Source of the DNA: Thalassiosira profunda
Lineage: Eukaryota; Bacillariophyta; Thalassiosirophyceae; Thalassiosirales; Thalassiosiraceae
Assembly: GCA_036939355.1 (NCBI GenBank)
Contig: JALLAP010002136.1
Coordinates: forward strand, 1 to 13,511
DNA: 13,511 bases
Direction of reading: 5' to 3'
The notes below the pieces were generated by a model, which saw only the letters and a program-made list of their open reading frames with translations, was not told the DNA's origin and searched no databases. Position numbers and translations under genes: made by a program. Positions within the stretch are counted from its first letter, which is position 1. Each line of letters opens with the position of its first letter. Positions 7,878 through 13,511 of the stretch are shown here, one piece after another.

Positions 7878-9539
7878 ATGACGGCCGCCAACGACGGCCC
7901 AGACGCGGCCCGGGACGCCGCCCTCGCGCGACAACTCCAGGAGCGATATTGGAGTCTCGGGGGAAGCAGCGGGGCGGCGCCGCCGTCCACCAATGCCCGC
8001 GGGGGCAGCGGCAGCCGGCGTCCGTCGCCCTCGGCCCCTCCCCGGAGCAATAGCGACCTCCGCGCGCCCTCCTCCACCCAGACCGCGCCCCGTCACAAGA
8101 AGGGTGGCAGCGAAGGAGATCCCGTGACCGTTGCCGGGAGAATGGCATATTTGGAGGAGCGGCAGCGGCAGAAGGGGGAGAGGCGGGGGCGGTCGTCGCG
8201 GGAGGGCACGCCGAGGAGCTCACCCCGGAGCTCGCCTGCCAGATCATCAAGGGCATCGTCGTCAAGGAGCTCGCCTCGAACCTCACCTCGAACTTCGCCC
8301 CGGGGCTCGCCTCGAACCTCGCCAAGGACTTCGCCCCGCAGCTCCCCGCGACACTCTCCGCGGAACAGCGCCAGCGGCAGCATGTTCGTGGACACCTCCA
8401 AAGACGAAGACCTGGCACGCAAGCTCAATCAGGAACTGCGGGATGCCGAGCTGGCTTCCAGCCTGGCCCGTGCGGAGCGAGGGAAACTTCCTCGAAGTAA
8501 TACACAGAGCACCAGTCGGAGCACCAGCAGAGGCGACAGCTTTGTGGAGTCTCCCTCGCGACTGCAAACGAAGAAAAGCTCCAAGGACGGAGGCCCTCCC
8601 GGCGACTGCAAAGGCAAGGCTATCTACTACGGCTGGCGCATCGGCCTCGCCATTGTCCTCGCTGGACTGACCTTCTTCATCTACATCACCGTCTTTGGCG
8701 CCCGGCATTCCGACGACCTCGATCCCGCCAGCTGGGTGCCGGGGTATCCTGAAATGGATCCATCGCTTGGCAGCGTCGGGGAGCACAATCGGTGGAAGCC
8801 CGTCGATGGCCAGCCCAAGGGGCAGGGACTGACGCTGACGGTGCTGAACAACCTCAAATCTGGGAGCGATTGGAACGGCCACTTGGAGGCGAGCCTGGCC
8901 GAATGGGACGACGGCCGGCCCGACGGGGTCACCCTGAACGTCCGGACGATGCAGTACGATCCCGACTGCCGCGCGGTCCGGAGGGCGATGAAGGTGTGCA
9001 ACGCCAACTACGGCCCGACGGATTGGCGGGGCGTCAACCAGATCCTCCTGCAGGACGAGTACATCATCACGTCCCTGGCCAAAATGAATGATTACTACCT
9101 GGAGGGAACGAACAAGGCGCAGAAGCGGTACACGATGTGCCACGAACTGGGCCATGGTCTCGGGTTGGGGCACAGCGACGAGAACTTTCACAATCGCGAC
9201 TTGGGCAACTGCATGGACTATACAGAACGGCCGCAGAACAACATGAGTCCCGACAAGAGCAACTTTGAGAGTCTGGTGGAGCTGTACGGACGGGTGGACG
9301 GCGGCGTTTGGACGGAGAGCACCAATGTGCGGGTGGAACGGTCGGGCTATGGCGGAGGCAGGCAGCTGACCGGCGAGGAATTCGAGAGGTATGCCGGCTT
9401 CTTATTGGAACGGGTCGAGGTATCCTCCATTGTAGAGAACAAGGGCTGGAGGCTGCTGAAAAGGACAGAGTTTGCCGAGGTCCACGAGAGGCGGCTCGGC
9501 AACGGATACTCGATGCGCGCCACCGTCTTGCTTGCGTGA
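7878..9539 (+). CDS. Protease A: type II membrane metzincin-like zinc metalloprotease
   Basis: 553 aa from the first ATG of the frame. The long N-terminal part is polar and disordered: DAALARQLQE (13-22), Ser/Pro/Arg-rich sequence, eight R-x-S-P tetrapeptides (130-161), then DEDLARKLNQELRDAELASSLARAE (176-200, written in two pieces DEDLARKLNQE and LRDAELASSLARAE). A single membrane helix is at about 252-273 (GWRIGLAIVLAGLTFFIYITVF). With no signal peptide, the catalytic C-terminal part should face outside or the lumen. The protease domain spans about 310-480: VLNNLKSGSDW, VCNANYGP, the zinc site HELGHGLGLGH (422-432) with catalytic Glu423, and CMDYT (445-449) as candidate Met-turn. The tail GWRLLKRTEF and LGNGYSMRATVLLA is shared with the two downstream paralogues. 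Substrate unknown. Fold class is strong; topology is predicted. Confidence 0.9.
   Translation: MTAANDGPDAARDAALARQLQERYWSLGGSSGAAPPSTNARGGSGSRRPSPSAPPRSNSDLRAPSSTQTAPRHKKGGSEGDPVTVAGRMAYLEERQRQKGERRGRSSREGTPRSSPRSSPARSSRASSSRSSPRTSPRTSPRGSPRTSPRTSPRSSPRHSPRNSASGSMFVDTSKDEDLARKLNQELRDAELASSLARAERGKLPRSNTQSTSRSTSRGDSFVESPSRLQTKKSSKDGGPPGDCKGKAIYYGWRIGLAIVLAGLTFFIYITVFGARHSDDLDPASWVPGYPEMDPSLGSVGEHNRWKPVDGQPKGQGLTLTVLNNLKSGSDWNGHLEASLAEWDDGRPDGVTLNVRTMQYDPDCRAVRRAMKVCNANYGPTDWRGVNQILLQDEYIITSLAKMNDYYLEGTNKAQKRYTMCHELGHGLGLGHSDENFHNRDLGNCMDYTERPQNNMSPDKSNFESLVELYGRVDGGVWTESTNVRVERSGYGGGRQLTGEEFERYAGFLLERVEVSSIVENKGWRLLKRTEFAEVHERRLGNGYSMRATVLLA
8214..8360 (+). repeat. 12-bp minisatellite coding for R-[S/T]-S-P repeats in protease A
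   Basis: Eight in-frame 12-bp units at 8265-8360 encode RSSP, RTSP, RTSP, RGSP, RTSP, RTSP, RSSP and RHSP. Two more RSSP-like units lie at 8214-8237, separated by a Ser/Arg stretch. Third positions vary between units, so the peptide is kept rather than the exact DNA. Each unit offers a Ser-Pro site after Arg, fitting proline-directed or SR-type kinases. Confidence 0.9.
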
Positions 9540-9866
9540 GGCATGTCGGTGCGTCCCGCTCGCTTGCAGCTATGAAAATGGCGACTCACGCCATAACCGC
9601 ATAAAATGTAGAGATATTTGGATAGAGTTGATATGAGTGCAACGAGTGCCGGCCCGCCAGCCTCTGTGTTTCTTTTGGTCGCTCTCGCTTTGGCCTTGGA
9701 CGTGACGCTCGTTGACCGTTGAAAAGGCGTTGGGTTTAGTCAACGTAGGAATTGGTACTTACTGCCCTCTCCAAACGAAATCGATTATTGCCTCGGAGAC
9801 CAAAGATGTGCGCACTACCAGACGCTGGCCGCTGCTCCAACCCCGAGGCCCCGCAGTATCCCAACC
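9540..9866. promoter_or_regulatory. Spacer between protease A and protease B
   Basis: 327 bp between two genes on the same strand, expected to hold the 3' UTR of A and the promoter and 5' UTR of B. It is more AT-rich than the coding flanks. No repeat, hairpin or small gene could be supported. Confidence 0.4.
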
Positions 9867-10835
9867 ATGACCCTGAATTACGTCGCGGCCGCGCTCACGC
9901 TCGCCGTCTCCCTCTTCGCCCTCTGGGTGGCGGTCAACAGTGGAGCCGAAGTCTATCGAGGGAGGGTGCGACGAGATGCCTCGCAGCTGACCTTGCCGCT
10001 GCCCCTCTCGCCGAGGAGTCATCGCGCGCGGCGACGGGTGAAGGAACATAAAAGACAGATGCGGCCGAAGTCTACCGGCGGCGGCGGCGGCTTCGTGGGC
10101 GTGGACTGGAGCGTCAGCGGCGGCGGCGTCTATTCGCCAATGGGCCTCAAACACGATGCATGGAAAACGAGCAATGACCGATCGGGGCTGCGGCTCAAGG
10201 TCATAAACAACCTCGAGCCAGGCAGCAAGTGGCGGAGGCATCTCGCCGCCTCCGTTCGGGATTGGAACCGCTCCAACGCCGTCCGCCTCAATTTGCGCCC
10301 CGCCGCTCGATACGATCCCATTTGCAACCCCACACCAATGGCCGCAAAGATTTGCAATGGAAATTACGGCGACTCGCGATGGAAAGCCATGACCAACACC
10401 TACTTTCGTGGCAACTTGATAGTCGCCACCAGAGTCAAAATGAACGACTTTTACACCTCGGGATTGGAGGAGATGCAATACACAATGTGTCATGAATTGG
10501 GACACTCGCTTGGATTGAAGCACAGCGACGAGGACTTCGCGAACGAGGACACGCGGGATTGCATGGATTATACTCGCAATCACGGAAGGAGCAAATCACC
10601 TGGCAGGGCTAATTTCGTGGCGTTGAGGAGGTTGTATGGCAATCTAAATGGGGGTGTGCGCAGATTGGCGGATGCGTCTTTTCCTGAGGACGACGAGAGA
10701 ATATTTTTTGATGAATTGGCAAAGGAAGAAACGGACAGTACATCAAGATTGCTGAGCAAAAGCGGTGCAGTAGAATACCACTCGAGGGAAATCGGCAATG
10801 GCTTCTCGGTTTTCACCAGCGTACTGCTTGCATGA
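9867..10835 (+). CDS. Protease B: secreted metzincin-like zinc metalloprotease
   Basis: 322 aa, one exon. The ATG at 9867 opens a hydrophobic leader (MTLNYVAAALTLAVSLFALWVAV) that could be a signal peptide or an uncleaved anchor. Residues about 28-90 form a basic, low-complexity pro-like region (PRSHRARRRVKEHKRQ, then Gly-rich runs). The catalytic domain begins near LRLKVINNLEPGSKWR and contains ICNGNYGD, the zinc site HELGHSLGLKH (209-219) with catalytic Glu210, and CMDYT (232-236) as candidate Met-turn. The end keeps the family tail (IGNGFSVFTSVLLA) but lacks the GWR(L/M)L piece seen in A and C. In the zinc-to-tail part (CMDYTRNHG, KSPG) it is closer to C than to A, implying a later duplication. 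The intervening minus-strand gene separates B and C. Substrate unknown. Confidence 0.9.
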   Translation: MTLNYVAAALTLAVSLFALWVAVNSGAEVYRGRVRRDASQLTLPLPLSPRSHRARRRVKEHKRQMRPKSTGGGGGFVGVDWSVSGGGVYSPMGLKHDAWKTSNDRSGLRLKVINNLEPGSKWRRHLAASVRDWNRSNAVRLNLRPAARYDPICNPTPMAAKICNGNYGDSRWKAMTNTYFRGNLIVATRVKMNDFYTSGLEEMQYTMCHELGHSLGLKHSDEDFANEDTRDCMDYTRNHGRSKSPGRANFVALRRLYGNLNGGVRRLADASFPEDDERIFFDELAKEETDSTSRLLSKSGAVEYHSREIGNGFSVFTSVLLA

Positions 10836-10905
10836 GAAAGTTGCATACAAATTCATATGTGTCCATAATGGTCATCTAAACTTCACTTGTAACTACAGTC
10901 CATCC

Positions 10906-11898
10906 TCACTCTGGTTCCGTGTTATCTTGCTCTTCTCCTACACCTTGATTTCTTTGGCCTAGGGCATTCTCCACGACGTCTCTCATAGCATCAGCGCCAA
11001 ACTGTTCGTACCACGCGACCACCTGAACAACCACAGCGTCTCGTTCCTCGCCACTTTCTGTATTATGGACGCCCATACGATGCAAAGTAGTCAACACATC
11101 GCTCACCTGCCCCATAAACGTCTCTGGACCCATCTCGTTTCCTCTTTCTCTCATAGTGCGCATCAAAAACTCCGTCAGTTCGTCCCACTGCGGATCGGCG
11201 GCCTCATTCCGGGCGTCCCTATCAGCCCGCACTTTGGCTTTGCGTCTGGGAGACAGTAAACGCTTAAGAGCACCGTGGATGTGTCGAGTTACAAAGCCGA
11301 CCTCCTTGAATTTCACCATCGCCTCGGGATATTGGGATGCCACATCATCTATTAAGAAGCGAACACTTTCGTTAGGATCCATATCGCCATCCCTTATCTC
11401 CGCCTCCCATTCCTCCTTGGGCCAACCTCTGATCCAGATCGTCACCCAAGTCGAATATGGGCTGAAGCAGAAACGCATTCCTACAGCGCCATCGGGAGGA
11501 GGGCCTTCGTAATCGTCTTCGTCAGTGTCATGCAGCCATCCCTGAAACATTTCGGGATCAGTAAAATTGGCCACAGGGAAGCCACCACCAACACAAACCT
11601 GGCAGCCAGTCAAATCAGCAAGCAGGCACTCATCGCCGAGGGCCTCGTTGCTTTGAAGCTGTACCTCCCAGAGGTTAGCATTCCTCCCGTAGCTGCCGTC
11701 CTCGAATCTTCCGCTTGCGTAGACCACCACCTCGTCTCCTTCCCCTTCAACCTCCCCAATGTCGCCTTCCCTCGCGTGGATAATTTCCACCCTTCGCGAC
11801 GCGTCGCGCTCTTTCCGGAGGGTGGCGATCTCCTCGCTGGCCTCCAATGCCGCCTTGTCTTTGAGGATGGCGGCCACCAATGGTAGCAGGTCCGACAT
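10906..11898 (-). CDS. Unknown 330-aa protein with N-terminal coiled coil
   Basis: Single exon, 330 aa from the ATG at 11896-11898; no signal peptide or membrane helix, so probably cytosolic or nuclear. The N terminus MSDLLPLVAAILKDKAALEA plus EEIATLRKERDASRR is helical with a coiled-coil look. The middle has beta-like, aromatic segments: VVVYASGRFEDG, NLWEVQLQ, CQVCVGGGFPVANFTD and WVTIWIRGWPKEEWEAEI. Then come IHGALKRLLSPRRKAKVRADR, a basic stretch, and an acidic helical tail ending EEQDNTEPE. I recall similar LPLVAAILKD-type proteins as a multi-copy family of unknown function in diatoms, but cannot verify this here. It lies head-on to protease B (70 bp between stops) and divergent to protease C, so it interrupts the protease array. 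No enzymatic motif seen. Confidence 0.82.
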   Translation of the reverse strand: MSDLLPLVAAILKDKAALEASEEIATLRKERDASRRVEIIHAREGDIGEVEGEGDEVVVYASGRFEDGSYGRNANLWEVQLQSNEALGDECLLADLTGCQVCVGGGFPVANFTDPEMFQGWLHDTDEDDYEGPPPDGAVGMRFCFSPYSTWVTIWIRGWPKEEWEAEIRDGDMDPNESVRFLIDDVASQYPEAMVKFKEVGFVTRHIHGALKRLLSPRRKAKVRADRDARNEAADPQWDELTEFLMRTMRERGNEMGPETFMGQVSDVLTTLHRMGVHNTESGEERDAVVVQVVAWYEQFGADAMRDVVENALGQRNQGVGEEQDNTEPE

Positions 11899-11992
11899 TG
11901 ATGCAGACTCAGACTGCAGCTACGCAATAGTGTGCTTGGTCTCTGCTTTATGAGAGGTATGATATCAGAGGAGGCAAGCCACCGCCCGGGAG

Positions 11993-12020
11993 GGCAAAGG
12001 CAGTGGACACTGCCTTTGCC
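11993..12020. repeat. 28-bp palindrome (13-bp arms, 2-nt centre)
   Basis: ggcaaaggcagtg, then ga, then its exact reverse complement cactgcctttgcc. Such a long perfect pair is very unlikely by chance in 368 bp. It could be a dimeric-factor operator, a hairpin in a 5' UTR, or a mobile-element end. Confidence 0.85.
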
Positions 12021-12067
12021 TGGAGCTTGGATAAAGAGTTCCTACGTAGAGGTATCCTGAACGAACG

Positions 12068-12092
12068 CTGAAATTTCTCTGCAAAATTTCAG
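12068..12092. repeat. Inverted repeat with 9-bp arms beside the CCAAT cluster
   Basis: ctgaaattt, a 7-nt spacer, then aaatttcag. It directly abuts the first CCAAT motif, so it may be part of the same control region. Confidence 0.65.
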
Positions 12093-12266
12093 GCCAATGC
12101 CAATGCCGACCCCAATGCCTTGTGCCTTGTCCCCCTCACTTCATCTATTGGGGGGTCTGATTCATCGTCGCTCGTCCTCTCTGACCGACACTCATAATCT
12201 TTGATCGAGCGCCAAGGCAACCGAGGTACATACTTAGCCTCCCGGCAGGATACCGAGTGCACTGCC

Positions 12267-13364
12267 ATGTATCGCTCCAAAGTTTTATCCGTCGCGGCCG
12301 CGCTGTTGATGGCGGCGTGCATCGCGTGGGCTGCAGTAGTCAACGGCAGAGGCCATGCACCGCTGGAACGCATTGCGTCTTCTTGGAGGGGATTGCAATC
12401 AGGTAGGTGACACATGTGCTCTATCTTGTGCACTGGCTGCATTGAGGAGGAACTCATGTCTCTGTACTCTCCCCTTTATCCTCATCGCCACAGACGGACG
12501 TAGGCTGCAGAACTGGAGGCAAAGGCGCAGGAACAGGAATAGGAACAAGAATAATAAGAACAAGAACAACAAGAGCAGTGGCGGCGGCGGTGGTGGAGGT
12601 GGAAACAACAACAACGCTGCCAGCACCGTCGACACCACCTACGCCAACATTGCGCACGACAAATGGAAGCAGAGCAACGGTTTGCAGCTCAAGGTCTGGA
12701 ACAACATGAAACCCGGCAGCGCGTGGATGACGGCCCTTCGAGCGACCGTTCAGGATTGGAACCGGTCTCCCAGCGTACAGCTGAGCATGTACCGGCCCTC
12801 CTTCGATTCCAAGTGCAGCCCCAAGGTGGGAATCATCAAGGCGTGAACGGCAGCTTCGGCCAAGTTGGCTGGAAGGGCGTCAACCATGCCTACCTTCATC
12901 AGGGCAACATTGTTGCGAGCGTAATGAAGATGAACGACAGCTACTCCACTGACGCGACGGAGAAACAGTACACTACTTGCCATGAGATGGGGCATGCGAT
13001 TGGGCTAAAGCATGCCGATGAGAACTTCTCCAACAAGGACCTGTACAACTGCATGGATTACACGCGGAACCACGGCAACAACAAATCTCCCGGCCAGATG
13101 AACTACCTTGCACTGAAGAAACTGTATGGAGTTGGCAGGCGTTTGAGAGCCGGAAAGGACGCCGGAGAGCTGGCTGACGAAGAGCTGGAGAGGTTGTTTG
13201 ACGAAGTGGTCGAGAAGGCGGGGCCGTTGTCGGAGGACTACGGTGTTCCCCGCTACTCTTCGCAGAAGGGTTGGAGAATGCTAAGCCAAACTGATCATCA
13301 TGAGGAGCACGAGATGGAGCTTGGAAAAGGATTTACGCTCCGCACCACTGTGCTGCGAGCGTAA
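12267..13364 (+). CDS. Protease C: secreted metzincin-like protease paralogue with a frameshift
   Basis: Exon 1 is 12267-12402 and exon 2 starts at 12494. The ATG at 12267 opens a signal peptide (MYRSKVLSVAAALLMAACIAWA). Exon 2 begins RRLQNW, followed by an Asn/Lys run, eight Gly and four Asn, then the catalytic domain: LQLKVWNNMKPGSAW, NGSFGQVGWKG, the zinc site HEMGHAIGLKH (12981-13013) and CMDYTRNHGNNKSPG. It ends GWRMLSQTD and LGKGFTLRTTVLRA, as in its paralogues. The frame meets a TGA at 12844-12846. A and B read CNGNYG or CNANYG there, and one C seems to be missing between 12845 and 12846; the domain continues in the next frame to the stop at 13362-13364. All zinc ligands are intact, so this is either a sequence error or a very recent pseudogene. 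It is closest to B. Confidence 0.83.
12403..12493 (+). other. Intron of protease C (91 bp, GT-AG)
   Basis: Starts gtaggt and ends cgccacag. It splits a codon after its first base (phase 1), joining GLQS to DGRRLQNW. Without splicing, exon 1 ends at a stop beginning at 12408. A and B have no matching intron. Confidence 0.85.
12525..12616 (+). repeat. Low-complexity Asn/Lys and poly-Gly linker in protease C
   Basis: AAC/AAG/AAT-rich codons, then GGC/GGT/GGA repeats, then four AAC codons, between signal peptide and catalytic domain. Protease B has Gly-rich runs at the equivalent place. It probably acts as a flexible spacer. Confidence 0.8.
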
Positions 13365-13419
13365 CGCCCATTGGTGCATTAATTTTGTTAGATAGAGTTC
13401 TAGTGGATTGATTGCATGC

Positions 13420-13511
13420 TCATTGTATCGCAACGCCACCACCCAAATCACTGCACACCAGCCTCTCCAAGAACATTCGCCGAGCCACCTCGGTCAATAT
13501 CTCATCCAGCG
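13420..13511 (-). CDS. Probable 3' end of an unknown gene (partial)
   Basis: The minus-strand frame is open from the right edge to a TGA at 13420-13422, giving about 30 residues: LDEILTEVARRMFLERL, then VCSDLGGGVAIQ. The composition is helix-like and protein-like, and the place fits the convergent layout (55 bp from the protease C stop). Too short for a family call, and the frame could be open by chance. Confidence 0.35.
   Translation of the reverse strand, partial: LDEILTEVARRMFLERLVCSDLGGGVAIQ

Larger units (their letters stand above)
11899..12266. promoter_or_regulatory. Divergent region with palindrome and CCAAT motifs
   Basis: 368 bp between the unknown minus-strand gene and protease C. 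It holds a 28-bp near-perfect palindrome (11993-12020), a second inverted repeat (12068-12092) and three CCAAT pentamers at 12094, 12100 and 12112. CCAAT is the core of NF-Y binding sites in eukaryotic promoters. The last CCAAT lies about 150 bp before the protease C start. Function is inferred from position and motif only. Confidence 0.5.

Noticed and set aside
8214..8360. CRISPR-like array
   Set aside because: The 12-bp units are contiguous, without spacers, and encode an in-frame R-x-S-P repeat.
8283..9191. Long open frame on the minus strand opposite protease A
   Set aside because: It has Val/Pro/Arg-rich shadow composition, no motif, and lies opposite a frame with clear zinc-protease signatures.
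9759..10583. Long minus-strand open frame opposite protease B
   Set aside because: Its product has no recognisable motif, and the plus strand encodes HELGHSLGLKH and CMDYT.
12818..12848. A tiny GT-AG intron as an explanation for the break in protease C
   Set aside because: The span would be under 30 nt, and removing it does not join the conserved frame, whereas one missing base does.

Overview
The window looks like nuclear DNA from a photosynthetic stramenopile, most likely a diatom. Four things point that way. Coding is GC-rich and compact, with rare GT-AG introns of about 90 bp. Two proteins carry presequences of the secondary-plastid type (signal peptide, then an ASAFAP-like cleavage site). 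A GH19-like chitinase domain sits in a secreted, membrane-attached protein. Three zinc-protease paralogues share a C-terminal motif that I associate, from memory, with diatom proteins. No rRNA, tRNA, CRISPR array or recognisable transposon was seen.

Layout, left to right. (1) 1-493 (-): 5' part of an unknown plastid-targeted protein, running off the left edge. (2) 783-2095 (+): homogentisate prenyltransferase (tocopherol or plastoquinone branch), two exons. (3) 2195-3043 (-): TMEM65-family mitochondrial membrane protein, convergent with (2). (4) 3250-4783 (+): GH19-like protein, two exons, divergent from (3), with several canonical active-site residues changed. (5) 5196-5552 (-): small unknown protein ending in an RVSF motif. 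(6) 6002-7366 (-): Cys/Met-metabolism PLP enzyme broken by two 1-nt frameshifts and lacking part of its C terminus. (7) 7878-9539 (+): membrane-anchored metzincin-like protease A. (8) 9867-10835 (+): secreted paralogue B. (9) 10906-11898 (-): unknown 330-aa protein. (10) 12267-13364 (+): paralogue C, one intron and one frameshift. (11) 13420-13511 (-): probable 3' end of another gene.

Genes alternate in strand, giving divergent pairs (1/2, 3/4, 6/7, 9/10) with 206-511 bp between starts, and convergent pairs (2/3, 8/9, 10/11) with 55-99 bp between stops. The most distinctive content is the protease cluster. All three members keep HExxHxxGxxH, a downstream CMDYT (candidate Met-turn) and an LGxGxS-type C terminus, but their N-terminal delivery modules differ: a phosphosite-like repeat plus transmembrane anchor in A, signal peptides with low-complexity linkers in B and C. 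There is no evidence that the genes form one pathway. The two plastid genes at the left may share a promoter region. Three single-base frameshifts in genes that otherwise look conserved mean that base-level sequence quality must be checked before calling pseudogenes.
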